DNA of 64,000 nucleotides, taken from the NCBI GenBank assembly GCA_017354895.1, contig CP071498.1:2232001-2296000 (forward strand), in the 5' to 3' direction. Positions 23,016 to 33,596 of this stretch are shown in pieces; the first letter of the stretch is position 1; each line of letters begins with the position of its first letter. Made by a program: the position numbers and the translations under genes. The notes under the pieces are model-generated. The model searched no databases. It worked only from the letters and a program-made list of their open reading frames with translations, and was not told the DNA's origin. Source of the DNA: Podospora comata. Taxonomy: Eukaryota > Ascomycota > Sordariomycetes > Sordariales > Podosporaceae.

Positions 23016-25912
23016 TATGTGGAATCTTCTTTGTTACTATCCCCTTAATACATCCATCAAACAGACCATTATCACCCCAAGTCAGTCAAAGCTCCGAAAG
23101 AAATGCTCGAGACAGCAGCACCTTTTCAACTCATGTAGAATAAAGCCTGAAGAACGATCTAACAAAGAGACAAGGTGTTGAAAATATGGTTTGGGCGTGA
23201 TGATCAAAGTATATTGGAATGAAGGGATATGTCGTCCGGAAAACCTTGTGGGCGCACATTTCAAGAGAATTTCTCGTACAAATATTCCGTCCTTATACGC
23301 AACATGTCGATCTTCTTTCTCACGGATGCATGACGTTAATCCACCCCTACCCGTTACCGAATCCGGCTTTCCTCCACCCATCCCCACCTTTCCCAAACGA
23401 CACCCATATTTGGACAGCGGTGCCATGGCCGAGCTCCAACTGGCATATCGCGCAACATTGGTTGTGTTTACAAACTCGCAAATCTTGCATGGTTCTCTGA
23501 GTTTTCATTTTCTAGACTTGGATTTTGTGGACACAAAGCTTTACCTGACACACTCAAAAGTCAATGTCACCAATGTCCACAGAAAGCAGACACATATCTC
23601 GCATTATCGTTGCTATCTTATTCACTTCTTCATCCAGCCAGCCTCATGCTGTGACATTTTCTTTTCTTCTCAAATTTCTCACTGTGACTATCGTGTAAGA
23701 AATTCTTGTTTGAGTTTCTACACAGATTTACAAAGATTGTCCTCACTTCTCCAGTCCCAGCTATCCGCAATTGGCATAGATTGCCACTCTCTCAAATTTT
23801 TTTACTGAAGTCTGAGCTAAAAACAAGAACTCCCAGTCGACTTCAACTAGCCTTGATCTTGTCCTCAGCTTACTATCCCAAGATATTTCCTTTTCTCCCA
23901 ACTCTCTTCACTTTCACGTCCCTAGCCTCAGCAAAGCTCCGTCGCCATGCCCTCAAATCTAAGAACCTCCACACTATCTTCCAGGAACAGAAGAAAGATA
24001 ATGTTGTCGGAATCCTCTATTGTCTTAAAAGTAATAGTCATCAGGACGGCACCAAAACTGGCAGCTCTCCAGAGCTCTGGCATCTTAGGAAAGGCATGTA
24101 GCTGCTTGGACAAAGACAACCTCGCCGCGAGGATACAGAGATGACTACCACAGACCCTGGTCACAGTTTTATCTGCCTCGGTCTTTATGTCTTTACTGAT
24201 ATCTGGAAGTCGGAGAGATAGACGCCGAGTGGTGAGCAGAAACCGAAAAGGCTGCAGTGTAGAGTTGTAGGTCTCCACATCTCCACGTAATGGCGTGGGA
24301 AGGTCGAAAATGTTCAGCACCAGCTCATCATATCATGACAGGACCATTCAACATCCATCTAATAATCGTGATTACGAGACGCATACTTCCAGCAAGGTTT
24401 CTGCCAGAACGACAGGAAATCGACTGGGCATCATTGGAAAACCAAAACAATCAGCACTATGCTAGCAATACATGCCATGTGCTTTCAAAAAGACAAAAAC
24501 TATATTTAATCAGAATTACCCGCAGATAACACTCTTTGTTTGAGCGCAGCTAGCCTCTCCCGGGCCAGAAGTTCCTCCTCATGTCTCATCACCTGCTACT
24601 TCCCAAGCATCTCGTCTTTCTATACGGCGTCAGCGATGTCCCAGGCTAGACCAGGTAGGTGCAGAAATAACATACAACTTTGACGAGATTAATGGGGTCA
24701 TCCCCCGCATTCTGTGCCACTCCAATGAACATATGGCTTGTGATCCGGATCTGGAGTTCGAGACAGCGGAGTCGTTCGGTAATATCGCGATGCAAATCCT
24801 CCGTCATTTTGGTGAGCTGGTTCGCGGTGGGATTAGCGTTATCGTGTGGCTGCAAGAACACTGAGTCAGTTTCTGGTTATGGAAGTGGCATCAAGAGTAC
24901 GGTAGGACGAATCAAAACGACCTAGCGTGAACATGAAGATAAAGGCAGACCCAAAAGGAACATCAACCTACAGAGGATTGGTGATCATGAATACTGAGAG
25001 TTTAAACCCTGGCAGTTGTCTCAGCAACCCGGACATCAACAACCTGTCCTCCCGTCAGCGAAAGTGTACAAGACAACAAATTTGCCAACATCCAGTAGGG
25101 GTTTTCTTCCACCCAGGCCCCCAGAACCCGCGTTGGTGAGTTCTGAAACCCAACAGGCCTACAAGGAGGAGTTGAAGGGATGAAGGAATTCATCAATGAG
25201 AGTGAGGCTGGATTTCACCGCATAGAGAACTGGGAACCCACATCGCGCGAGTAAGCTCCATCGAAACCTTAATGTCGGTTTGGATCATCCTCAACGCAAC
25301 TGATCTAATATAGTCTCAAAATTATGTATCAAGCACCCGAATCGCACTGAGAGCAAGAAGCGATGACATATCCGAGATAGCTTTTGGTCATTGAATGGCA
25401 ATACCTAGTTTAAAAAAACCATAAAAGAGCTCTTTTAAGGTAACTATTTCTAACGGTAAGTACTTGTCTCAAAAGGTAGTCATCACAAGGGGCTGATTAC
25501 TTTAGGCGGACTTTGGACGCGCTGACCAGATCGCCCATAGGTGGCCCTGATATTAAGGCGGCGTATCTAAAAACTCTTTGCACTGTGTACTTTGCAGCCT
25601 CGAAACATATAACCGGGCTGTGGCCCTATCCTATAACACAGCCACCTCCATATGCCATCACTGGGAGGCACGGCGCGGTTGTTAGTGGTCCGTGCGCTGT
25701 CCACTATCATAACAAACCAAAACGCTATTCCAGGTTCGTTTCAATCAGAGTGCTTTGGGTCTGCTGTATATCCCAGCCATTTTCCCCCATTTTTCTGGTG
25801 CCTTGTCAGGGAATATTCGGTTTACATTCAGAATTTCTCTACCTTAGTCTTCCCGCGACGACTCCCTCAAGCCACATCGCAATTCCCAGCGAGCGGGTCT
25901 CCACTTTCCCTC
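23016..25912. other. Long region without a supportable gene
   Basis: About 2.9 kb. Open frames here (the largest at 23191-23808, +) lack coding character. A minus frame at 24646-24861 has a helical, charged segment (TKMTEDLHRDITERLRCLEL) followed by a hydrophobic one and might be an exon of a gene spanning ~25200-24640, but splice sites could not be settled. The part just before 25913 holds the phosphoesterase promoter; the open frame extending upstream to 25652 probably covers the 5' UTR. Confidence 0.25.
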
Positions 25913-26818
25913 ATGTCAGGTCTCGATGCGCTGCTCAACCGGCCACGTCCCAGCGCCTGGCAGCGGTTTGTTCAACAGCCATGCATTTTCCTCGCGCACA
26001 AGCTCTACACGTGGAGACAAATTATTCCCATACAGCCGATACACCCCGTCTCAGTTGTTTGTATTTCCGACACCCACAACAGCCAACCCGTGCTGCCGGA
26101 CGGTGACATCCTCATCCACGCCGGCGACCTTACGCAGTCGGGATCCTTACAGGAACTGCAGACTGCAGTTACATGGCTGCGCGCCCAGTCACACCCTGTC
26201 AAGATCGTCGTTGCAGGAAACCACGACTTACTCCTCGACGAATCCTATACAGGCCATCGCGTCGATAACTTCAATGCAGGAAAGGCGGCTGGCAAGATGA
26301 TCAACTGGGGCGATATCATCTATCTCGAGAACAGTGAGACGACCGTTACCTGCGCCAACGGTCGCCAACTACGCGTTTACGGCAGTCCTCGCTCCCCTCG
26401 CCATGGGAACTGGGCCTTCCAGTATCCCCGCAGCAAAGACGTCTGGACGGGAGCGACACCAAAAGGTGTCGATATACTGATTACCCATGGGCCTCCGCGT
26501 GCACATCTAGATCTGCAAAGACTAGGTTGTGACTACCTGCTGCGGGAACTATGGCGAGTTCGCCCCAAGCTGCATGTGTTTGGACATGTTCATGAGGGTG
26601 CGGGTACAGAGTGGCTGCAGTTTGATGGATTGCAGAGAGCGTATGAAGATACTGTAATTACCGGCGGTGGGTTCTGGAATCTTTTATGGACGCTGAAGGC
26701 GTTCTTACTCACACTTTTCGGCACTCCTGCCGAGGCGAAATACCTGCTTGTTAATGCAGCCATGGTAGGCGGCCTACGGGATGACGAGCGAAGGCGACCG
26801 GTCAAGGTGATGATATAG
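25913..26818 (+). CDS. Calcineurin-like metallophosphoesterase
   Basis: Single exon, 301 residues, starting at MSGLDALLNRPRPSAW; the frame is open further upstream, but the extra part lacks family resemblance. All metal-binding motifs of the metallophosphoesterase superfamily are present in order: CISDTHN (D-x-H), HAGDLT (G-D), VAGNHD (G-N-H-D), ITHGPP (H) and FGHVH (G-H-x-H). It belongs to the fungal/bacterial group of single-domain phosphoesterases resembling the MPPED1/239FB type, with a C-terminal hydrophobic segment (LLWTLKAFLLTLFG). It should bind two divalent metals and hydrolyse a phosphoester; the substrate is unknown. Convergent with the next gene, with only ~60 bp between the stops. 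Confidence 0.9.
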   Translation: MSGLDALLNRPRPSAWQRFVQQPCIFLAHKLYTWRQIIPIQPIHPVSVVCISDTHNSQPVLPDGDILIHAGDLTQSGSLQELQTAVTWLRAQSHPVKIVVAGNHDLLLDESYTGHRVDNFNAGKAAGKMINWGDIIYLENSETTVTCANGRQLRVYGSPRSPRHGNWAFQYPRSKDVWTGATPKGVDILITHGPPRAHLDLQRLGCDYLLRELWRVRPKLHVFGHVHEGAGTEWLQFDGLQRAYEDTVITGGGFWNLLWTLKAFLLTLFGTPAEAKYLLVNAAMVGGLRDDERRRPVKVMI

Positions 26819-26877
26819 CATTGTATGTACATATAGACGGGCGAAGAAACGACACGGGGAGTATCTATATACTACTT

Positions 26878-27465
26878 TTATACAAAAAGTACGTGAGGCT
26901 CCTCCGCAATGATATTCATGTCCAAAAATCGCTTGCTCCTGCTCGCCTCCCCCGGCTGCTTACCGGACTTATCTGGTATAATCAAAGTCTGCCGCAACGC
27001 AGGCACCTTTGCCACCCAGGCCGGTTCCGTTTCCAGGACAATCTCCCGGGCTTTCAACGCATTCTCCGCTGCGGCGCCAGTGATAATAGCGGGACTGCCG
27101 CGCGGCAGTCCGCGCTCGATCAGACGGTTGAATGCCGTTACTAGATATGATGGTAAGACAGCGAGGATGGCGTACCGCTCCGGGTCTGGGTCGATAGGGT
27201 CCGGGATGTCGGAAACAGCCCACGATGGTTGGTTATAGAAGTACTCGATTTCAGATCGCAGGCCGGTGATGTACCCGGTGACCAGATACTCGTACATGCG
27301 GTACAGGGATGCTGTGGGGGTCTTGCCTTTGCTGTGTGCTGGTTGCCCCTTGCGTTCATCTCGGTGAGCCAAGAGCCATGCCACTGTTGGGGCGGTGGTG
27401 TCGGCGGTTGCGTTGTTTGGTTCCCGGCGGAAGACCTTGGAAATGACACGCGCAAGGTTAGACAT
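26878..27465 (-). CDS. Conserved fungal protein of unknown function, 195 aa
   Basis: Single-exon frame starting MSNLARVISKVFRREPNN; an in-frame Met at 27513 would add 16 residues. The protein is soluble-looking and has no recognisable domain. Visible features are a polar Ala/Thr/His/Lys N-terminus, a helical middle (RMYEYLVTGYITGLRSEIEYFY), the acidic-proline turn DIPDPIDPDPERYAI, LPSYLVTAFNRLIERGLPRG, and a Gly/Ala-rich helix IITGAAAENALKAREIV. Codon use and length suggest a real gene, and the other five frames are shorter or broken. A six-unit 17-bp minisatellite lies about 110 bp upstream of the start. No function is proposed. Confidence 0.6.
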   Translation of the reverse strand: MSNLARVISKVFRREPNNATADTTAPTVAWLLAHRDERKGQPAHSKGKTPTASLYRMYEYLVTGYITGLRSEIEYFYNQPSWAVSDIPDPIDPDPERYAILAVLPSYLVTAFNRLIERGLPRGSPAIITGAAAENALKAREIVLETEPAWVAKVPALRQTLIIPDKSGKQPGEASRSKRFLDMNIIAEEPHVLFV

Positions 27466-27573
27466 TTTGGATGAAATTGTTGGAGATCTGATGCGAGGGG
27501 AATTTGTGGTCAATGAGGAAGGACAGTGAGCGAAACGTGAAGAGACAACGGAGTGAGGATTTTAGATGGTGTC

Positions 27574-27675
27574 AGGTTGAAGATATTGGCAGGTTGAAGA
27601 TGTTGCTAGGTTGAAGCTGTTGGTGGGTTGAAGCTGTTGGTAGGTTGAAGTTGTTGGCAGGTTGAAGATGTTGGC
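27574..27675. repeat. 17-bp minisatellite, six units
   Basis: Six head-to-tail units of consensus AGGTTGAAGMTGTTGGY with few substitutions (102 bp in all), in the upstream region of the 195-aa gene at 27465. The 17-bp period breaks any reading frame, so it is not coding. Confidence 0.9.
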
Positions 27676-28212
27676 AGGCGTTGAAGAGGAAGTTTAGCCG
27701 CCCGCAATGCGGCACAGTGCAGCTGTCACTGTATAGGTTTGGCAGCCCCGTTCGGCCGGGCATTAAGCGAACCCTGCCTTGTTCCATCTGCTAGTAGATG
27801 TGCAGGCCGTTCCGCCCAGAATGATATTTTAGGATCACATTCGTCTGGTTCCTTACCCCTTATTATCGAGAATGAGCCTTGCCGCGACCCTCGAGCCTGA
27901 TTATAAAACCAACCGATACTGGCGCTAGGCTCGCGTTGGCCCGAGACCACGACGTCGCGCTGTATGAAGACCAACATCCACATGATGTCGAAAGATGAGG
28001 CTATATCGAGGGTTAAGAGTCCTAAATATGGACGGAGACTGGGATGTTGATGAGGAGAAAAGGTCTACAAGTTGACTCGTTCGGGTGTCAAACCAGAAAC
28101 CTGAACAGCAGCCTTCTTGACATTTGTTATTTCACGATCTACCTCTCTCATCCAGTCGCAACCTTCATACCTCCCTTATCGCAGCCGCCGTGTAAAGCCT
28201 CGTCCGTCCATC

Positions 28213-28938
28213 ATGGGTCAACAGTATTCTCGCCTGCGACAACGGCGCAATGCCGACCGACTCCGTGATCTGGCACCACGGAGAACCTCCGGACATGAGG
28301 AACCCCTCCCCAATCTGGACTATCAAACGCTTTGGAATGCCCTCAACAACGTTGCTGCTTACATCGACCGTCACGGAGGCAACGTGACGGTAATCGCAGT
28401 CGGCGGCGCTGTCAACACCATCCACTTGCGAAGCCGCAATGCAACACACGACGTTGACTTTTTCAACAACCAGTTGACGGTCAATGATTACGAGCTTCTG
28501 ATCAGGGGTGCCAGGGATGCGGTTAGGCGTGACCGGCGGCTCACCGAGGAGTGGTTCAACAACCGCACCATTTTCTTCATCCCCCAGGAACGGCGCAATG
28601 AGCTGACGGAGGAGACCCTCCTCATCCACGAAGTCATCTTCCGCGCGGCGGGCCTGACCGTGCTGGCGGCACCATGGCAGTACTCCTTTTCCTGCAAGGT
28701 GGACCGTCTATCCGGGGGCGGACTCAATAGTGCGCGGAGCTATGATCTCGACGATGCCGTGCAGTATATACATCGTTATCTGCTGCAGCGCTGTATAAGA
28801 CAGGTAAACAAGTCGACAGTGCGGGGGTGGTTTGTGCATTATCAACTGCAGTGGACGCACGCCAATGAAACTGTGATTGCGCGTGTGAATGCGGCCTATC
28901 GGGCCAAGTTCCATGTGGGTTACGATGTCATTGTGTGA
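28213..28938 (+). CDS. Nucleotidyltransferase-fold protein
   Basis: Single exon, 241 residues. The start MGQQYSRLRQRR has Gly at position 2 and Ser at 6, a possible N-myristoylation signal; the frame is open upstream, but the ATG at 28213 gives the natural start. The central segment VIAVGGAVNTIHLRSRNATHDVDFF carries the GG...D-x-D signature of minimal Pol-beta-type nucleotidyltransferases (as in MNT/AbiEii/DUF6036-like proteins), with the T-H-D-V-D-F-F carboxylates as probable metal ligands. The rest (LRSARD.., EETLLIHEVIFRAAGLTVLAAPW, CKVDRLSGGG, YDLDDAVQYIHRYL) fits the same fold. In bacteria, relatives occur in toxin-antitoxin systems; in fungi the role is unknown. The 3' end overlaps a 133-bp tandem duplication. 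Confidence 0.65.
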   Translation: MGQQYSRLRQRRNADRLRDLAPRRTSGHEEPLPNLDYQTLWNALNNVAAYIDRHGGNVTVIAVGGAVNTIHLRSRNATHDVDFFNNQLTVNDYELLIRGARDAVRRDRRLTEEWFNNRTIFFIPQERRNELTEETLLIHEVIFRAAGLTVLAAPWQYSFSCKVDRLSGGGLNSARSYDLDDAVQYIHRYLLQRCIRQVNKSTVRGWFVHYQLQWTHANETVIARVNAAYRAKFHVGYDVIV

Positions 28939-29195
28939 AATAATTTCAGTTGGCGTTGGGGATGTGCAGCAGGCTACATACTCTTGATTTCTCTCAAATA
29001 GATGGGGGAGGGGGGGCATATAGGCGTTTTGGAGTATATTCCTTGGATATCTAACTTACCTAGTTTTGTGAAATGGTGTCAGTTGGCATTGGGAATGTGC
29101 AGCAGGCTGCATACTCCTGATTTCTCTCAAATAGACGGTGGAGGGGGATACATTAGCATTTTGGAGTATATTGTTTGAAGATTTAACTTAGTTTT
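28934..29195. repeat. 133-bp imperfect tandem duplication
   Basis: Copy 1 begins at the stop-codon region of the nucleotidyltransferase gene (28934), and copy 2 begins at 29067. Shared blocks include TGTGAAA, CAGTTGGC(G/A)TTGGG, ATGTGCAGCAGGCT, TTTCTCTCAAATAGA and TTTTGGAGTATATT. The copies differ by scattered substitutions and small indels, so the event is not very recent. Confidence 0.85.
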
Positions 29196-30449
29196 CTCCT
29201 AGCATATGGTCTGCAATACACTCTTTTTTTGTGTCTGGTATTATCCGTGACCTTATGTAAAGTCTGGGAAGAATTATCATACAAGGTTAAATGACATTGT
29301 GGTTTCAGTTTGAGGTGCCAGGAAGCCATCTGTAAGCCCCTATAATCTTGGTATTCGTTTTCTACTCCCTCAGCTAGAGTTGAAGCAATTTACAGCTTTC
29401 CGTGCGGCACAGGGCTGAGAGGGCGTGCGAGTCGTGTGCTAGGTGTGCAACGAGGGTTTAGCACCGGTGTAGATCATGTTGGCTTCAACTGGTGTGAATT
29501 GTCTAGATTAACGTAGGCTAATACCTAGCAACATAATCGACGCTGCACATAATCAGACTCCCATATCCCGCAGCCAGCCATGATTGCTAAATGTGGTGCC
29601 GATGCCGGCACCGCCTACCATATTGCCCAGGGCAAGGTTATGAAGATGGCTGAGCAGTCGAAAACCTGTGGCAGAGAAGTTATAGCCAGCATCTGCCAGG
29701 GGCGGCCTCCATCATACGGTAGGTTCAACATCAGCTGAATCGAGTTAGGGACTTACTTGAGACATTTGATTTTCATCAAGTTGGCCTCCTGTCCCACGCC
29801 ACATCGTCTCAGCAAGATGGTTCATGGTTTGCATGTTTGTTGAGTCTGAATTTGAATAGATTCCATCTTAGGTAGCTGCTTCCAGGTCAGTTGATATTCT
29901 AACTACTCGAAACAGCTGCTGACTTGCGCTCTCCATATCTAAGGTCTCGGCTGTACGCCGTTCTGCTCTTTGGCCTCAGTTTTCTGCGAACAGAATGAGG
30001 ATTGACTGTAGACCTGTGAGGTAACCTATTCTCCAAGGCCAGGGCGATCACTTCATCTGGATCAGTTGAAGTCTTTCCACATGCTGTCTTACGAGCGCCT
30101 ATTATGTCTTGACGCAAATGATAGCTGAGAACGGCTATGTGGAGTTGAGACCATAGAACAGTATATAAATTGAAATTTTGGAATGAGTTGGGATGGCAAT
30201 CGCATTTGGCGAGGGAAGATGCCATACTTATAGAAATTACAAGAGCATGAGTATGGCGTATCAGTGGGACGCTGAAGACCCCGGGAATGCCCCTCAGTTG
30301 CAAGGGATTTCCAAGGAGCATAAAGTGAATTCGTCTTTTATAACAGGCAGAATTCCCAACATGACCCATGTTCGGCATACCTGCATAAGGAAATTGACAT
30401 GGTACAACATGCCGCCATACTAGATGAGGCTCAAAGTGTATCCCTCAGC
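29196..30449. other. Intergenic region without supportable gene
   Basis: About 1.25 kb. A minus stretch near 29500-29670 reads NLALGNMVGGAGIGTTFSNH-like peptide and could be a decayed membrane-protein piece, but I cannot frame it. Nothing else seen. Confidence 0.25.
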
Positions 30450-31230
30450 CGCTAAATAACACAAAGGTCTCTGTAGAGGTTGTTTCCCAAACAGTCACCT
30501 TGAACGCATGTCCATCTTCAGTTGTGGCCCACAATTCATGGTACGGCAAAATACATGAAGTTCCCTGGCTACTCGCGCTTCCCATACTTCTCTGTGAGGT
30601 AATCAAGCAGTTACTTACCCGTCTTAAACTCCCAAGCATCAATCCCCTGATTATTGTTGACAGTCATGTCGACACTATCAGCGATATCCTCAAACGCATC
30701 ACCATCGAGAAAAAAGAGGATATAGTAAATTTTCTCCTTTTCGGTCCTGAAGGCATCAGGCTGGTCCGCCCAGGCACGGGTGATTACACGCTTCTAGAGC
30801 ATGAAGTTGAAGTACCGAATGTACTTGTTTGGCTCGGAGCCGTCAAAGCGAGTGGGCTCTTTGATGCCCTCCTTGTCCTAAGTTGTCATGCCTTGTTGCT
30901 GGTGCTTGCCAACACTGACCTCGAGGTCGACACCCTGCTTCTTCAAGTTGTTCACTTCATTCTTGAGATTGGTATTCTCGTTCTTCAGCTCGCGGATCTG
31001 CTTGTTGGCGTGTCCGGCCAACTGGTTCCAAATGGCAAGCAAGCTACCCAGACCGCCAGGGCGAGCAATATGAGGGTGATGAATGTTGACCCCCAAGTAG
31101 TGAAGCACGTCAAACCTGGATAGTATCTCGGGCTGGCTCTCGATGGTTGAATGAATGTCTCGGTAGAACGGCAGCGCGTTCAAGAGTTCACTACTAACAT
31201 TGATGACGTCCTGGGTAGTCGGTCTCTAAA
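30450..31230 (-). mobile_element. Fossil of an LTR retrotransposon gag region (Ty3-like)
   Basis: Minus-strand peptide segments show a coiled-coil (HANKQIRELKNENTNLKNEV) followed by a gag-type block around DAFRTEKEKIYYILFFLDGDAF, as in capsid regions of fungal Ty3/gypsy elements. The copy is clearly broken, with several interruptions, and lacks recognisable pol genes here. The adjoining AT-rich DNA suggests age and RIP. Family call by pattern only. Confidence 0.55.
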
Positions 31231-32639
31231 AAGATTTCTGTCTCGTCCGAACATGGTTAGGCCAAAATCAGGCTCGCTTCACCCTCGGCTGACCCTTAGC
31301 TTACCTTAAGCTCACTACCGCTTACTTTACGCTTGCCCTACACTCGCCAATCTCTAAAAACGATAACTTTACACAACGGCTTATATTTAAGTTGAGAGCC
31401 TCCCTCTCCGATAGGGACGAATCCTCTACCAAAACGGAGGCTGAGAAATAGGCTCACCAGCATATTTACTCTCCGTTTTAAAAAAAAAAAGCTCTATATT
31501 ATGGTAGCCATTTTAATATAATAAAATATATTACTCTTTACCTATCTACTGTAAAACTTTTCTTCTTCTAATTTTATCTATATAAAGAAGCTATTCTATC
31601 TATTTCACCACTTCCTATACAACTCTTTTTCTTTATCCCGTATATCCTTACTATTCTATTTATTTGTGATGAACCCCTATCCAGAACCTCTGAAAGGGAT
31701 ACTGGTTGAAGGCACTTCTGAACAATCCTAGTTCGGTACAGCTAAACAGTGTACAACAAATGGTTTGTCTCAATCACAATAGTCTAGATACCAACGATTG
31801 TGACTTGTATTGCATACTGCGGAACTGTCTATCTACACCAGCCAGTTCCTCCGTATATATAGACCTTGGGACCGTGGACCGTTCACTTACAAACGGTCCT
31901 CGGTCCTCCTCTGAGTAGGTTTCTTAGCCCTTCCTCCTTTCCCCCTATTTGCATTTTCAGCTTAATATGCTTGCCAGTAGTTTTGAAGGAAGTAGGCTGA
32001 GGGCGGTGCGCCTTACAGCTGCTCCGTTTATATAATACTATAGATCTATGGCTCTTGAAGTTTAACGCTTCTTATCCCTTAAGATTAGTATACGCCTATT
32101 AAATTAATTTATTAAGTACCTCTATTGTTCCCTAATATATATTTCTCTATTAAAGGGACGGTAAAATGGAAATTCGGGTAACGCATAAGTAGTTTCCTAT
32201 ATATATTCTCGCTATCTTTACGTAGTCCTTAAATTATAATAATCAAAGCTATTTAGTTAATTAAATACTTATAAATATACTATTCATAAGTGTTTTCTTC
32301 TGTTAGAAAAATATATAAGTTCGTCTATATCTAAAGTTGCAATTTTAATACAAATGGCGGTTCTAGTAGGTTTGATAACGGGCTACTCGCACGCGCAAGG
32401 AGAGAACGGAAGTCATAATCAGTTTTGGTTGCGGCAAGTATAGCCGAACGGTCCTTGGACCCACTTCAGCTCAGGGTGATGCTCACTGCGCTCAGCTTTT
32501 GCTCACCTTGTGAGACCAATACGGACTGAGCCAAAAAAATTATCGGGTGTGACTATATAGGTATCTACAAAGCCAAAACCCCCACCCAAGTACCGCCACT
32601 CAAGCGCCTACAAAATGATGGCCCTTATCCAAACTACCG
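31231..32639. repeat. AT-rich RIP-like island, possible LTR remains
   Basis: Strongly AT-rich, stop-dense DNA (for example 31480-31640 and 32040-32340) with homopolymer runs. It is consistent with repeat DNA degraded by RIP next to the gag fossil. A segment near 31680-31960 has a TATATATAGACC promoter-like core and could be an old LTR, but no matching second end was found. Confidence 0.4.
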
Positions 32640-33596
32640 GGCTTAAACCTAGCTTGCCGTCTCATCTCACCAGATCTGCCAAGACGATCTCATCTCATTG
32701 GCAATATTAGCTACTATCAAGGCCGAGCCACACAGTCCGGACTGGGCACTCGTCCAATCCATGTACTTCAAGTAGGTATAATTGCCAAGGCCAAAGCTGT
32801 CGTTCTGACCAGCCCACGGGATGTGCCGACAACAAGAAATGATCTTGTTGTTGTAGAAAATTACATGGTAGACAAACGGAACAAAAAGCGATAGGTCGAG
32901 GATAAAAGAGGAGTGAAGCAAGAAAAACAGCGGCCTAACATCATCTAAGCAGTAGCCACACATTCCAAAAGCAGTAGCTAGATACGATTAAAACGGAGTT
33001 GCCATTGCCTCCAGCACTGCGGCAATTCCTGCCTCTTGATATCGGATTGTACCAACACAACCATCATGGGTGCATACCGGGCTCAACGGCAGCTTGACAG
33101 CCCAAAGCTCTTCGTCCCCCGCGGCAAGACTGCTTCAGACACAGCGCCATATACTGCGAACTGCACCTTGAAGAATGACCACTAGGCTTTCAAATACAGT
33201 CAATAGGCCTTTAAAGATGTTTACAAGGCCTATTAATTTAGTCTCGATGTATGGTTTACATCATCATATGGGCCAACCTACTTGTGTGTATCAATTATTT
33301 TGTGGTGAGGGTGCATGGTCACCAACACTCACCCCTGTCCGTCACCCACGGGACCTCCATTTCTAACTAGCCTGGTTTTTCCAGGTTCTGATTCCAAAAT
33401 CGTTGTTTAAAGACTCTCGCCCGGCCCGGCGGTCTGAACGTCCTCCCCACGAACCGACGTCCCGCACCTGATGATTTGCCCCACTTGATTGGGCAGTCTT
33501 GGCCCTGCAGAGTGAGTGTGAACGGTACGGTCAACTGGCATTTATCCAACTAGCACTGCAATGACTTTCCAAACCAACGCATACCTTCATGGCTCC
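32640..33596. other. Intergenic region with one repeat end
   Basis: At 32660-32710 the minus strand carries GCCAATGAGATGAGATCG, resembling the ends of the candidate element at 20.9-21.3 kb. No supportable gene up to the 3' end of the GH47 gene. Confidence 0.3.

Noticed and set aside
23191-23808. 205-codon + strand open frame
   Set aside because: Composition is irregular (His, Cys, Phe, Ser rich), with no domain, no conserved-looking motif and no codon bias.
29420-29460. Zn2Cys6-like peptide RACESCARCATR
   Set aside because: Too short, followed at once by stops, and cysteine spacing does not fit the cluster.
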